Notes: generated by a model not told the origin, from the letters alone. A stretch of DNA of 64,000 nucleotides from Paramesorhizobium sp049065735 (GCF_049065735.1 NZ_JBAKHD010000008.1:101210-165209), one strand, 5' to 3'; shown: positions 8,385 to 17,817, counted from the stretch's first letter. Numbers and translations are program-made.

Positions 8385-9250
8385 CCGACGCAATCAGCAT
8401 TGCTCCAAGCCGCGGATGGTGGGGCAACCGGGCCTGGCGCAAGTTCAGGCGCAACCGCGCCGCCGTATTCGGCGCCGTTCTGGTCGGCTTCTTCGTTCTT
8501 CTGGCGATTTTCGCCCCGCTCATCGCCACCGAAGATCCGTTCAAGACCAGCTTCACCGCCTTACGCAAACCGCCATCGCTTGCGCATTGGCTCGGAACCG
8601 ACGAGCTTGGGCGTGATCTTTTCGCGCGCATGGCCTATGGTGCGCGAACATCCTTGCTGGCGGGCGGTGTTTCCGTTCTCATCGCGGTCATCGTCGGCGT
8701 CCCCTTCGGCATAATCGCCGGCTATTTCGGCGGCTGGCTCGATAGTTCCATCTCGCGCCTCGTCGATGCGGCGCTCGCTATTCCCTTCCTCATCCTCGCC
8801 ATCGCGCTTGCCGCCTTTCTCGGCCCCAGCCTCATCAACGCGATGATCGCCATCGGCCTTTCCGCCGCGCCGATCTTCGCCCGGCTCGCGCGCAGTCAGG
8901 TCATGACGGTTCGGGCGGAAGAATATGTGGAGGGGGCCAAGGTGGTGGGGCTGCGCCATCCGCGCATCATCTGGCGCTATATCCTGCCCAATGCGCTCTC
9001 GCCGATCATCGTGCAGGCGACGCTCACTATCGCCGCCGCCATCATCGCGGAGGCGAGCCTTTCCTTTCTCGGCCTTGGCCAGCAGCCACCTAACCCCTCC
9101 TGGGGCTCAATGCTGAACACGGCGAAGAATTTCATTTCCCAGGCCCCCTGGATGTCCGTCTGGCCGGGCGCCGCAATCTTTCTGGTGGTTCTGGGGTTCA
9201 ATCTTCTGGGCGATGGCCTGCGCGACGCCATCGATCCGCGTGAGAACTGA
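8381..9250 (+). CDS. ABC peptide transporter permease (DppC/GsiD type)
   Basis: This 289-residue partner permease has the N-terminal WRKFRRNRAAVFGAVLVGFF segment typical of DppC/OppC proteins and GTDELGRDLFARMAYGARTSL, a near-invariant motif of that family. The coupling loop is EEYVEGAKVVGLRHPRIIWRYILPN. It starts inside the stop codon of the previous permease, so the two are translated together and form the membrane channel of the importer. Confidence 0.9.
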   Translation: MTDAISIAPSRGWWGNRAWRKFRRNRAAVFGAVLVGFFVLLAIFAPLIATEDPFKTSFTALRKPPSLAHWLGTDELGRDLFARMAYGARTSLLAGGVSVLIAVIVGVPFGIIAGYFGGWLDSSISRLVDAALAIPFLILAIALAAFLGPSLINAMIAIGLSAAPIFARLARSQVMTVRAEEYVEGAKVVGLRHPRIIWRYILPNALSPIIVQATLTIAAAIIAEASLSFLGLGQQPPNPSWGSMLNTAKNFISQAPWMSVWPGAAIFLVVLGFNLLGDGLRDAIDPREN

Positions 9251-9264
9251 TATTGGAGATTATC

Positions 9265-11067
9265 ATGAGCATGTTCACCACCCGCCCCGAAATCAAGGGC
9301 ACTTTCGGCGTCGTCACCTCCACGCACTGGCTTGCCTCCTCTACCGGCATGGCGATGCTGGAGCGCGGCGGCAACGCCTTCGACGCCGCCGTCGCCGCGG
9401 GCTTCGTTTTGCAGGTGGTGGAGCCGCATCTGGTCGGGCCATCGGGGGAAGTGCCAATCATTTTCCACTCCGCCCGCACGGGCAAAACGGAAGTGCTCTG
9501 CGGCCAGGGCGTGACACCGGATGCGGCGACCATCGAGCGCTATAAAAGCGAAGGGCTCGATCTCGTCCCCGGCTCCGGCCTGCTGGCGACGGTCGTTCCC
9601 GGAGCGTTTGACGCATGGATGCTGATGCTGCGCGATCATGGCACGCTTGCTTTACGCGATGTACTGGAGCCCGCCATTTCCTATGCGCGCCACGGCCACC
9701 CGCTGTTGCCGCGCGTCGCCAACACCATCCGCGATCAGGCGGCTTTCTTCGAGAAGGAATGGCCGACCTCCTATGCCCTATGGGCACGCGGGGGCAATCT
9801 GCCTGAGGCCCACGATCTGTTCGTCAATGAAGCGCTTGCCGATACCTATCAGCGCATCGTCGATGAAGCGGAGGCCGCCACCGGCTCACGCGAGACGAAG
9901 ATCGACCGCGCGCGGGATATGTTCTATCGCGGCTTTGTGGCTGAGGCGATCGACCGTTTCTGCCGGGAGACCGAGGCGATGGACACCAGCGGCGAACGGC
10001 ACAAGGGGCTGTTGACCGCCGACGACATGGCGCGCTGGAGCGCCACCTATGAAACGCCGCTGACCTATGATTATCACGGCTGGACCGTCGCCAAGACCGG
10101 CCCATGGGGACAGGGACCCGCCTTCCTGCAAACGCTGGCGCTTTTGAAGGGCTTCGATCTTGCAGCCATGGATACGGTCGGGCCGGATTTCATCCACACC
10201 ACCATCGAGGCGATGAAGCTCGCCTTCGCGGATCGTGAAGTCTATTACGGCGATCCCGATTTCGTAACCGTGCCAATGGAGCACCTGCTTTCCGAAGGCT
10301 ACAACGCGGAGCGCCGCAAGCTTATCGGCTCCACCGCATCGCCAATTCTCGATCCCGGTCTGGTTCCCGGCTATGAAGCGCAGCGCGAGCGGGCCATCAG
10401 CCAATTCCGCTATGCGGGTGCGCATAAGCAGGAAGGTCTCGGCGCGGGCGAGCCGACCATGGCGCATTTGCGCACTGAAAAGCGCGGCGACACGGTGCAT
10501 ATCGACGTCATCGACCGTTTCGGCAATATGGTTTCGGCTACGCCCTCCGGCGGCTGGCTGCAATCCTCGCCGATCATCCCGGAACTGGGTTTCTGCCTCA
10601 ACACGCGGGCGCAGATGTTCTGGCTAGAGGAGGGTTTGCCGGCGAGCCTTGCCCCACGCAAGCGCCCGCGCACGACGCTGACGCCCTCGCTCGCGCTTCT
10701 CCACGGCAAGCCGCGCATGGTCTTCGGCACGCCGGGCGGCGACCAGCAGGATCAATGGCAGATGCTCCTGTTCCTGCGCCATGTCCATCACGGCCTCAAT
10801 TTGCAAGAGAGCATCGACCTGCCGCTGTTCCACACCATGCATTTCCCCTCGTCCTTCTACCCGCGTGAGGCGATCCTGAAGCGGCTCGTCATCGAGAAGA
10901 ACATCGGTGAGCCGGTCATTGAGGAACTGAAGCGGCGCGGCCATGATGTCGAGGCCGTCGATGAATGGACCGTGGGGCGCCTCACCGCCGCCGAGCGGAT
11001 GGAAAACGGTTTGCTCAAGGCCGCCGCAACCCCGCGCCTCATGCAAGCCTATGCCGTCGGGCGCTGA
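9265..11067 (+). CDS. ggt: Gamma-glutamyltransferase / glutathione hydrolase family
   Basis: This 600-residue N-terminal-nucleophile hydrolase cleaves gamma-glutamyl bonds after self-processing into large and small subunits. The predicted cleavage is before Thr410 in RGDTVHIDVIDRFGNMVS; the threonine is the nucleophile of the family. The second family threonine is replaced by valine (T-V-H, where E. coli has T-T-H). N-terminal family features are TSTHWLASSTGMAMLERGGNAFDAAVA. No signal peptide is seen, so unlike E. coli Ggt it may act in the cytoplasm on imported peptides. The ATG at 9265 is preferred because TTGGAGAT at 9253-9260 is its ribosome site. The gene is embedded in the peptide ABC operon, which strengthens the gamma-glutamyl substrate inference. 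Some homologues are annotated as amidases or acylases, so the substrate needs biochemical proof. Confidence 0.87.
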   Translation: MSMFTTRPEIKGTFGVVTSTHWLASSTGMAMLERGGNAFDAAVAAGFVLQVVEPHLVGPSGEVPIIFHSARTGKTEVLCGQGVTPDAATIERYKSEGLDLVPGSGLLATVVPGAFDAWMLMLRDHGTLALRDVLEPAISYARHGHPLLPRVANTIRDQAAFFEKEWPTSYALWARGGNLPEAHDLFVNEALADTYQRIVDEAEAATGSRETKIDRARDMFYRGFVAEAIDRFCRETEAMDTSGERHKGLLTADDMARWSATYETPLTYDYHGWTVAKTGPWGQGPAFLQTLALLKGFDLAAMDTVGPDFIHTTIEAMKLAFADREVYYGDPDFVTVPMEHLLSEGYNAERRKLIGSTASPILDPGLVPGYEAQRERAISQFRYAGAHKQEGLGAGEPTMAHLRTEKRGDTVHIDVIDRFGNMVSATPSGGWLQSSPIIPELGFCLNTRAQMFWLEEGLPASLAPRKRPRTTLTPSLALLHGKPRMVFGTPGGDQQDQWQMLLFLRHVHHGLNLQESIDLPLFHTMHFPSSFYPREAILKRLVIEKNIGEPVIEELKRRGHDVEAVDEWTVGRLTAAERMENGLLKAAATPRLMQAYAVGR

Positions 11068-11068
11068 C

Positions 11069-11917
11069 ATGGGGCTCGATCTTTACGAGATGCTGTGGCT
11101 GGGAACCGGCCTTCTCATCGCGGGCGGCGTCACCGGCATTCTCGCCGGGCTCTTCGGCGTCGGCGGCGGGACCGTTATCGTTCCCATCCTCTACGAGCTG
11201 TTCCGCTCAATGGACGTGCCCGAGGCGGTGCGGATGCCGCTTTGCGTCGGCACCTCACTCGCCATCATCATACCCACCTCGATCCGTTCCTATAAGGCGC
11301 ATCTGGCGCGCGGCATAGTGGATGTGAGCCTGCTCCGGGTTTGGGCCGTTCCCGTGGTCATCGGCGTCATCATCGGCAGCTTCATTGCCCGCTACGCGCC
11401 GGAGGAACTGTTCAAGGCGGTCTTCGTGGCCGTGGCCGGTGTTTCGGCCATCCGGCTGCTCTTCGGCAAGGATGGCTGGCGGCTTGGCGATACCGTGCCC
11501 GGCAAGATGGCGGTTCGCGGCGTCGGCGTGGTGATAGGCTTGCTGTCTTCGCTGATGGGTATCGGCGGCGGCCAGCTCTCCAACCTGTTCATGACCTTCT
11601 ACAACCGCCCCATCCATCAGGCGGTGGCGACATCTTCCGGGCTTGGCGTCCTCATCTCCATTCCGGGCGCGCTCGGCTATATTTACGCGGGCTGGCCGCG
11701 CGCCGCCGAATTCCCCGACGTGGCTGCGCTGCAACCGCCCATGGCGCTCGGCTATGTGTCGCTCATCGGCCTCGTGCTTTTCATCCCGACAAGCATATGG
11801 GCGGCGCCGATCGGCGTAAAACTGGCGCATAGCTGGCCGAAACGGAAACTCGAAGTCGCCTTCGGCCTGTTTCTTCTTTTCATCTGCCTGCGCTTTCTCG
11901 CCAGCTTTTTCGTGTGA
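11069..11917 (+). CDS. TSUP-family permease (TauE/SafE, DUF81)
   Basis: This 282-residue membrane protein has the two glycine-rich repeats of TauE/SafE proteins: GILAGLFGVGGGTVIVPIL near residue 25 and GLLSSLMGIGGGQLSNLF near 160. Each precedes a cluster of hydrophobic helices. The family exports sulfite, sulfoacetate and related organosulfur anions. It begins one base after the gamma-glutamyltransferase stop and ends against the ATPase gene. A role in exporting sulfur compounds released from cysteine of glutathione is a plausible inference from this placement, not something the sequence shows. Confidence 0.88.
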   Translation: MGLDLYEMLWLGTGLLIAGGVTGILAGLFGVGGGTVIVPILYELFRSMDVPEAVRMPLCVGTSLAIIIPTSIRSYKAHLARGIVDVSLLRVWAVPVVIGVIIGSFIARYAPEELFKAVFVAVAGVSAIRLLFGKDGWRLGDTVPGKMAVRGVGVVIGLLSSLMGIGGGQLSNLFMTFYNRPIHQAVATSSGLGVLISIPGALGYIYAGWPRAAEFPDVAALQPPMALGYVSLIGLVLFIPTSIWAAPIGVKLAHSWPKRKLEVAFGLFLLFICLRFLASFFV

Positions 11918-11928
11918 AAGAAAGTCCA

Positions 11929-13761
11929 ATGCAAGACGAGCTGCTTTCCGTCCAGAACCTCAGCGTCTCTTTCTTAAGCGATGGACGGTGGACGACCGTC
12001 GTCCACGACATCTCCTTTGCCATCGAGGCGGGAACCACCGTGGCCATTGTCGGCGAATCCGGCTCGGGCAAGAGCGTCACCTCGCTGGCGCTCTTGCGGC
12101 TGTTGTTATCAGGCAGCAGCCGGGTCGAAGGGGATATCCGTTTTGCAGGAAAATCCTTGAGCAGCATGGACGATGCCGGGATGAGGCGCATCCGCGGCAA
12201 TGAGATCGCGATGATCTTTCAGGAGCCGATGACCTCGCTCAATCCCAGCCTCACCATCGGCTTCCAGCTCGCGGAAGTCCTGATGACGCATCGCGGCATG
12301 GGCAAGGCGGAAGCTGAGGCCGAAGCAGTGCGGCTGATGGAGCGCGTCCGCATCCCGTCGCCTGCAACCCGCATTCACGACTACCCGCACCGTCTTTCGG
12401 GCGGTATGCGCCAGCGGGTGATGATCGCCATGGCGCTCGCCTGCCGCCCGAAGCTCTTGATCGCCGACGAGCCGACCACCGCGCTCGACGTGACCATTCA
12501 GGCGCAGATTCTCGACCTCATCCGCGAGTTGCAGCGGGAAGAGGGCATGGCCGTCCTCTTCATCACCCACGATATGGGCGTGGTTGCCGAAATCGCCGAC
12601 CGGACAATCGTTATGCTCAATGGCCGCATCGTCGAAAGCGGCGCGACCGAAGATATATTCAACGCGCCGAAACATCCCTATACGCGCGCCTTGCTGTCGG
12701 CGGTGCCCAAGCTCGGCTCGATGCAGGGCGAGGCGCGGCCCAAAAAATTCGTGGAGATCGACCGCAGCACCGGCCTGCCGCTAAACGCGGAAGACAATGC
12801 GCCCTCCCCCGGCCCGGCGGAGGACGCAAAACCCGTGCTGGAAGTCAGGGATTTGCGCAAATATTTCGATATTCACAAAGGGCTTTTCCGCCGTATCGTC
12901 GGCCGTGTCCATGCGGTGGAAAACGTCTCGTTCAGCCTTGCCGAAGGCGAGACGCTGGCGCTGGTGGGCGAATCCGGCTGCGGGAAATCGACGACCGGAC
13001 GGGCGATCATGCGCCTCAACGATCCGACCTCGGGCGAAATCCGGCTGAACGGCGAAGACATCCTCTCCTTAAGCGCGTCGGCTTTCCGCGACCGCCGCCG
13101 CGACATGCAGCTCATTTTTCAGGACCCGTTCGCCAGCCTCAATCCGAGCATGAAAGTTGGAGAAGTGATCGCCGAGCCAATCGTCGCCCATGGCATCGGC
13201 AGCCGTGCGGAGGCGCGGGAACGGGCCCGCGAATTGCTGCGGCAGGTGGGCCTCGATCCGCACGTATCGGATCGCTATCCGCATGAATTCTCCGGCGGCC
13301 AGCGCCAGCGTATCTCCATCGCCCGCGCGCTCTCGCTGCGCCCCAAGCTGATCGTCGCCGACGAGGCGGTTTCCGCGCTCGATGTTTCCATCAAGGCGCA
13401 GGTGGTCAATCTCATGCTGGATTTGCAGCGGGAATTGGGACTGGCCTTCCTGTTCATCAGCCATGATATGGCCGTGGTCGAGCGGATCAGCCATCGCGTC
13501 GCCGTCATGTATCTGGGCGAGATCGTCGAAATCGGCCCCCGCGCCGATATTTTCGGCAATCCCCAGCACCCCTATACCAAACGCCTGCTTTCAGCCGTTC
13601 CGGTCCCCGACCCCTCCCGCCGCGACAACCGCCCCGTCCTGAAGGTCAGCGAACTGAAAAGCCCCATCCGCCCCACTGATTATCAGCCGCAAATGCGCCC
13701 GTTCCGGCAGATCGGAACGGATCATTTCGTGCAGGAATGGGAAGGCGAATGGTTAAATTAG
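11929..13761 (+). CDS. Fused double ABC ATPase for peptide import (GsiA-like)
   Basis: This 610-residue protein joins two nucleotide-binding domains of the DppD and DppF types. Domain 1 has Walker A GESGSGKS, signature LSGGMRQRV and Walker B LLIADEPTTALD. Domain 2 has Walker A GESGCGKS, signature FSGGQRQRI and Walker B LIVADEAVSALD. Each ends in the oligopeptide C-terminal region (HPYTRALLSAVP, HPYTKRLLSAVP). The single-chain layout and length match GsiA of the glutathione importer (about 620 residues). An in-frame GTG at 11914 that overlaps the previous stop is an alternative start. It closes the operon that began with the FadR-type regulator. Confidence 0.9.
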   Translation: MQDELLSVQNLSVSFLSDGRWTTVVHDISFAIEAGTTVAIVGESGSGKSVTSLALLRLLLSGSSRVEGDIRFAGKSLSSMDDAGMRRIRGNEIAMIFQEPMTSLNPSLTIGFQLAEVLMTHRGMGKAEAEAEAVRLMERVRIPSPATRIHDYPHRLSGGMRQRVMIAMALACRPKLLIADEPTTALDVTIQAQILDLIRELQREEGMAVLFITHDMGVVAEIADRTIVMLNGRIVESGATEDIFNAPKHPYTRALLSAVPKLGSMQGEARPKKFVEIDRSTGLPLNAEDNAPSPGPAEDAKPVLEVRDLRKYFDIHKGLFRRIVGRVHAVENVSFSLAEGETLALVGESGCGKSTTGRAIMRLNDPTSGEIRLNGEDILSLSASAFRDRRRDMQLIFQDPFASLNPSMKVGEVIAEPIVAHGIGSRAEARERARELLRQVGLDPHVSDRYPHEFSGGQRQRISIARALSLRPKLIVADEAVSALDVSIKAQVVNLMLDLQRELGLAFLFISHDMAVVERISHRVAVMYLGEIVEIGPRADIFGNPQHPYTKRLLSAVPVPDPSRRDNRPVLKVSELKSPIRPTDYQPQMRPFRQIGTDHFVQEWEGEWLN

Positions 13762-13784
13762 AGTAAATCATATAGCCCACACCC

Positions 13785-15911
13785 TCACCATGAATATTTC
13801 AACGTGCCGACGATCTTGCGCCGGTCGCCATAATATTCAGTCCCGTAATAGCTGCTCGCGATATATTTTCGGTCGAACAGATTGGTGGCGTTCACGGCCA
13901 GGGTCACATCGTCCGTCACCTTGTAGCTAACGGCGGCGTCAACGAGGGTGTAGCCTCCGATCGAGACGGTGTTGGCATCGTCGCCATAGCTCTGGCCGAT
14001 ATAGCGCACGCCGCCGCCGAGCGTCAGGTCGCCGCGCTTGCCTTCTCCCGGGATCGTATAATCGAGCCACGCCGATGCAAGGTGCCTGGGCACGCGGGAG
14101 GGGCGGTTGCCGGTATTGCCGCCGATCCCATCTTCGCGGATTTCTGAATCCCAATAGGAATAGGCGAGCGTCAGGTTGAGATTGTCGGCGATTGCTGCCT
14201 TCCCTTCCAGCTCTATGCCGCGCACGCCGACCTTGCCGATCTGCTCCTGCACGAGCGGCGTCACATAGGTCGGCACATTGGTCTGCGTCAGGTCGAACAG
14301 AGCCACCGTGAACAGGCCGTCAAACCCTTCCGGCTTGTATTTGAGGCCGACCTCATATTGCCTGCCCTCCTGGGGCTTCAACTCGCCCGTCATGGTATAT
14401 CCATTAGCGGTTTGCGCCACCAGCGGCTGGAAGCTCTCCGAGTAATTCGCATAGACGGCAAAATCCGGCGTGATCTTGTAGGTCAGCCCGACGCGGCTGG
14501 TGAAATCGGAAGCCGTGTCATCGTCCCGCGTTCCTTTATCCGGGTAATCCGCCTTGGTGCGGACATGGTCCCAGCGCCCGCCCAGGGTTACGATCCAGCG
14601 GTCATCGAAGGTGAGCTGCTCCTGCGCATACAGGCCGACCGCCTGCTGCCTGACGCGCCAGTTCACATAGGGGCCGAGATTGATACAGGAGAGCCCGCAA
14701 TAAACCGGATTATAGATGTCGATGGGCCCCGCCGTGCCCAGCAATATCTTTTCGTGCGTGTTGTCGTTGGTATAATCGACACCGACGAGCGTCTTGCTCT
14801 CGATCCGCTCCCCTGCCGTATCGTATTGCAGCTGGTTGTCGAAGGCATAACGGTTGGACATGCCGTCCACCGAATAGGCCGTTCGATCCGCGGTTGGATC
14901 GAATGATGCGCCGTAGACTTCGGCATAATCGAGGCTGAGATGTGTATAGCGGGCGTTCGAGCGGAACGTCAGGCTGTCATTGAACGCATGCTCGAACTGA
15001 TAGCCAATATCGACCTGCTCCGTATTGAAGCGGTTGAAGTCCGGTTCGCCGAGGAAAGTATCGATATCGAGGCCGGAGCCAACCGGAAACCCACGGGCGC
15101 CGGTGCCGTCGCGCTTGTAATAATCGGTTAGGATGGTGAGCGAGGTGCCCTCTTCCGGCTTTATCGTCAGCGCCGGCGCGATATAGATGCGGTCGTCGCG
15201 GGAATAATCCCGCCCAAGATCGCCATCCTTGACGAGCCCGGTCAGGCGATAGCTCCACACGCCGTCGGCATCGACCGGCCCCCCGAAATCCATCCCCGCT
15301 TCCCTGGTGCCGTCGCCGAGGGAGGTGTAGATTTCGCCATGCTTCTCATCCAGCGGCCGTTTCGTGATGGCGTTGACGAGACCGCCCGGACCGTTGAGGC
15401 CGAAAAGCGTCGAGGTCGATCCCTTCAGCACCTCGACGCGCTGGAGGCCATAGGGTTCGAGGCGGCTGGCGGTGAACCAGGCGGGAATGCGCGCCGCCAG
15501 CCCGTCGCGATAGGTGCCGAGCGAGGTCTGGTCGAAGCCGCGAATACGGATATAGTCGTACCGGTCGTCATTGCCGAACTCATCGGTCAAAACGCTCGAT
15601 GTGTAGGCGACCGCCTGCTGGAGATTCTCCACATTGCGCGTCTCCATCTCCTTCTGCGTCACGACGGAAACGGAAGCCGGCACATCGACCACCGGAGTGT
15701 CCGTCTTGGTACCAGTAGCAGTATTCTTGGCGACGATGGTGCGATCCGGTCCGCCCGCGCGATCCGATTTTCCATCGACCACGATGGTCTGCAGTTGGAT
15801 TGCTTCGCCGTCCTGCGCCCAGCCCGTACCGGCCGTTACCGTTATCAAGGCACTGCTCGCAATCAACCGTTTCGCCAACGAACGCAGTCCAGCCTGCCCG
15901 CCAACCATCAT
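13785..15911 (-). CDS. TonB-dependent siderophore receptor (FhuA/FoxA-like)
   Basis: This outer-membrane receptor of 708 residues takes up ferric siderophores. A signal peptide is followed by a TonB box-like QTIVVDGK. The plug domain has PASVSVVTQKEMETRN and LFGLNGPGGLVNAITKRP, and a beta-barrel ends in KYSW, an aromatic terminus used for outer-membrane assembly. The ATG at 15911 is chosen because GAGGGGACGAGAG lies directly before it and the signal peptide then starts correctly. It diverges from fhuCDB-type genes, and a TGA-N9-TCA iron box lies between them. The siderophore is probably a hydroxamate such as ferrichrome or ferrioxamine, judged by family only. Confidence 0.9.
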   Translation of the reverse strand: MMVGGQAGLRSLAKRLIASSALITVTAGTGWAQDGEAIQLQTIVVDGKSDRAGGPDRTIVAKNTATGTKTDTPVVDVPASVSVVTQKEMETRNVENLQQAVAYTSSVLTDEFGNDDRYDYIRIRGFDQTSLGTYRDGLAARIPAWFTASRLEPYGLQRVEVLKGSTSTLFGLNGPGGLVNAITKRPLDEKHGEIYTSLGDGTREAGMDFGGPVDADGVWSYRLTGLVKDGDLGRDYSRDDRIYIAPALTIKPEEGTSLTILTDYYKRDGTGARGFPVGSGLDIDTFLGEPDFNRFNTEQVDIGYQFEHAFNDSLTFRSNARYTHLSLDYAEVYGASFDPTADRTAYSVDGMSNRYAFDNQLQYDTAGERIESKTLVGVDYTNDNTHEKILLGTAGPIDIYNPVYCGLSCINLGPYVNWRVRQQAVGLYAQEQLTFDDRWIVTLGGRWDHVRTKADYPDKGTRDDDTASDFTSRVGLTYKITPDFAVYANYSESFQPLVAQTANGYTMTGELKPQEGRQYEVGLKYKPEGFDGLFTVALFDLTQTNVPTYVTPLVQEQIGKVGVRGIELEGKAAIADNLNLTLAYSYWDSEIREDGIGGNTGNRPSRVPRHLASAWLDYTIPGEGKRGDLTLGGGVRYIGQSYGDDANTVSIGGYTLVDAAVSYKVTDDVTLAVNATNLFDRKYIASSYYGTEYYGDRRKIVGTLKYSW

Positions 15912-16066
15912 CTCTCGTCCCCTCTTCAGACCCACATCAAGCAGTGTTTCGCCCGCTGGCCGACGCACTGCAGGCCGGAATTAATAAAACAGGACAAAAA
16001 GAGTCAACTTAAAATCCGCGTTTCGGATCAAGCTTGTGCGAGAATGTCGCGGATCGTTTTCATACT

Positions 16067-16081
16067 TGATATAAAAACTCA
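16067..16081. promoter_or_regulatory. Candidate iron-responsive (IRO, RirA-type) box
   Basis: TGATATAAAAACTCA fits the TGA-N9-TCA iron-responsive motif of rhizobial RirA. It lies in the divergent gap between the siderophore receptor and the fhuC-like gene, 38 bp before the latter's start codon, where a repressor would control both. The rest of the 207-bp gap shows no gene. Confidence 0.5.
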
Positions 16082-16118
16082 TATTTTGTAATCCCGCCAT
16101 CACACGATGGAGGGACGA

Positions 16119-16937
16119 ATGAGCGAAACGCGGCAAGATCGGGGGCCGACGGCCAGGCCGGGAGCCTGCGCCTTCCGGGTGGAGGGGCTTTCCCTGACCA
16201 TTGACGGCAAGGCGATTCTGCGCGACGTCTCGCTTCCCTTTCCAAAGGGCGAACTCATCGGCATTCTGGGCCATAACGGCTCGGGCAAATCCACGCTGAT
16301 GCGGATCATGGCACGGCAGCAGAAGCCAACCGCTGGCCGTATCCAAGTCTTCGATGAGGATCTCGACAAGCTCGCCGAACGCGATTTTGCAAGGCGCGTC
16401 GCTTATCTGCCGCAGGATATCGGCGCCGGGGCGGACATGACCGTCCGTGAGCTCGTGGCCTGCGGGCGCTATCCATGGCATGGAGCGCTGGGCCGCTTCT
16501 CGGCGCGCGATGCGGAGAAGGTCGAGGCCGCCCTTGCCGCAACCCGCATCGAAGGCCTTGCCGCCCGGCTGGTCGGCACGCTTTCGGGCGGGGAACGCCA
16601 GCGCGTCTGGATTGCCATGCTGATTGCGCAGGACAGCGAGTGCCTGCTGCTGGACGAGCCGACGGCGGCGCTCGACATCGCCCATCAGATGGAAATCCTG
16701 TCGCTCGTGCGCGGACTCTGTCATTCCAGCGGGCTCAGCGTCATCGTCGTGCTGCACGATATCAACATGGCGGCGCGTTTCTGCGACCGCATTCATGCGC
16801 TGAAGAACGGGCAGGTCGTCGCCAGCGGCACACCCGCATCCATCGTCGAGCCGGAGCAGTTGAAAACGATTTACGGCCTCAGCATGGGTACGCTCCCCGC
16901 GCCGGGTCTCAACACGCCGCTTGCCTATGTCCAGTAA
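16119..16937 (+). CDS. fhuC: Iron-siderophore ABC transporter ATPase (FhuC-like)
   Basis: This 272-residue ATPase belongs to the FecE/FhuC/BtuD class. Walker A is GHNGSGKST, the class-typical RVAYLPQDIGAGADMTVRELVACGRYPWHG follows (positions about 90-125 include the Q-loop), the signature is LSGGERQRV and Walker B LLLDEPTAALD. The start at 16119 has GGAGGGA upstream; an in-frame ATG 12 bp earlier lacks a site. Gene order ATPase, binding protein, fused permease is the same as fhuCDB of E. coli. The 3' end overlaps the binding-protein gene. Confidence 0.88.
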   Translation: MSETRQDRGPTARPGACAFRVEGLSLTIDGKAILRDVSLPFPKGELIGILGHNGSGKSTLMRIMARQQKPTAGRIQVFDEDLDKLAERDFARRVAYLPQDIGAGADMTVRELVACGRYPWHGALGRFSARDAEKVEAALAATRIEGLAARLVGTLSGGERQRVWIAMLIAQDSECLLLDEPTAALDIAHQMEILSLVRGLCHSSGLSVIVVLHDINMAARFCDRIHALKNGQVVASGTPASIVEPEQLKTIYGLSMGTLPAPGLNTPLAYVQ

Positions 16938-17817
16938 GATGCTGCATCTGACCCGACGAAGCCTCCTCCTTGCCGCCGCCGCGACGGCAATGCCGCGTCT
17001 CTCATGGGCGGCTCCTTCGCTGCGCATCGTCAGCCTCGACTACGGCCTCTCTTCGACGCTGCTTTCGCTCGGCGTGGTGCCGGCGGCCATTTCCGATCTC
17101 GCGGATTGGGGCCGCTGGGTGGTCGAGCCGGCCATGCCCTCGAGCGTCATCGATCTCGGCAATACGATGGAGGTCAATGTCGAAGTCCTTGCGCAAATCA
17201 GGCCCGACATCATCCTGATGACGCCTTATCTTGACCAGATAACGCCGATCGTTACGCCCTATGGCAAAGTCTCCCGGTACGAGATTTTCACACCCGATAG
17301 CGGCGCGATCCTGACGGCTTCCATCGCGGCGACCCGCAAGCTCGGAGCGGAAATCGGACGGGACGCCGAGGCGGAAGCATTCCTGACACGCGCCGACGCC
17401 TTTTTCGAGAATTGCCGTGCGCGGCTTGCCCGCCGGTCGCCCCCAGCCGTGACGCTCGTCAATTTCATGGATGCCCGCCATGCGCGGATTTATGGCTCAC
17501 CCGGCCTGTTTCACAATGTGCTGGAAAGGATCGGTGTGCAAAACGCATGGAAGGAGCCCTCCAATTATTGGGGTTTCCAGACGATTTCCATCGAGGAACT
17601 GGCGCGCGTCACCGATTCCGATGCGATGCTCATTGCTTTCGATCCCGTTCCCGGAGAGGTGCTTCCGAAGCTCGCCCGAAGCCCCCTGTGGCAGGCGCTG
17701 CCATTTTCAAGGCCCGGCCAGTTCGCTGTGCTGCCGCCGACGCTGATGTTCGGCATGGTCAATGAAGCCATGCGGTTCGCCGGCCTGTTGACCGATCTTC
17801 TGGAGCGGCGGGCATGA
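16927..17817 (+). CDS. fhuD: Iron-siderophore periplasmic binding protein (FhuD-like)
   Basis: This 296-residue class III binding protein has an N-terminal twin-arginine export signal (LTRRSLLLAAAATA, then RLSWAA). Mature features typical of the family are RIVSLDYGLSSTLLSLGVVP and EVLAQIRPDIILM. The proposed start overlaps the end of the ATPase gene by 11 bp. A second ATG at 16939 is possible and still leaves the twin-arginine motif. It delivers the ferric siderophore from the receptor to the fused permease encoded next, with which it shares an ATGA overlap. Confidence 0.86.
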   Translation: MSSKMLHLTRRSLLLAAAATAMPRLSWAAPSLRIVSLDYGLSSTLLSLGVVPAAISDLADWGRWVVEPAMPSSVIDLGNTMEVNVEVLAQIRPDIILMTPYLDQITPIVTPYGKVSRYEIFTPDSGAILTASIAATRKLGAEIGRDAEAEAFLTRADAFFENCRARLARRSPPAVTLVNFMDARHARIYGSPGLFHNVLERIGVQNAWKEPSNYWGFQTISIEELARVTDSDAMLIAFDPVPGEVLPKLARSPLWQALPFSRPGQFAVLPPTLMFGMVNEAMRFAGLLTDLLERRA

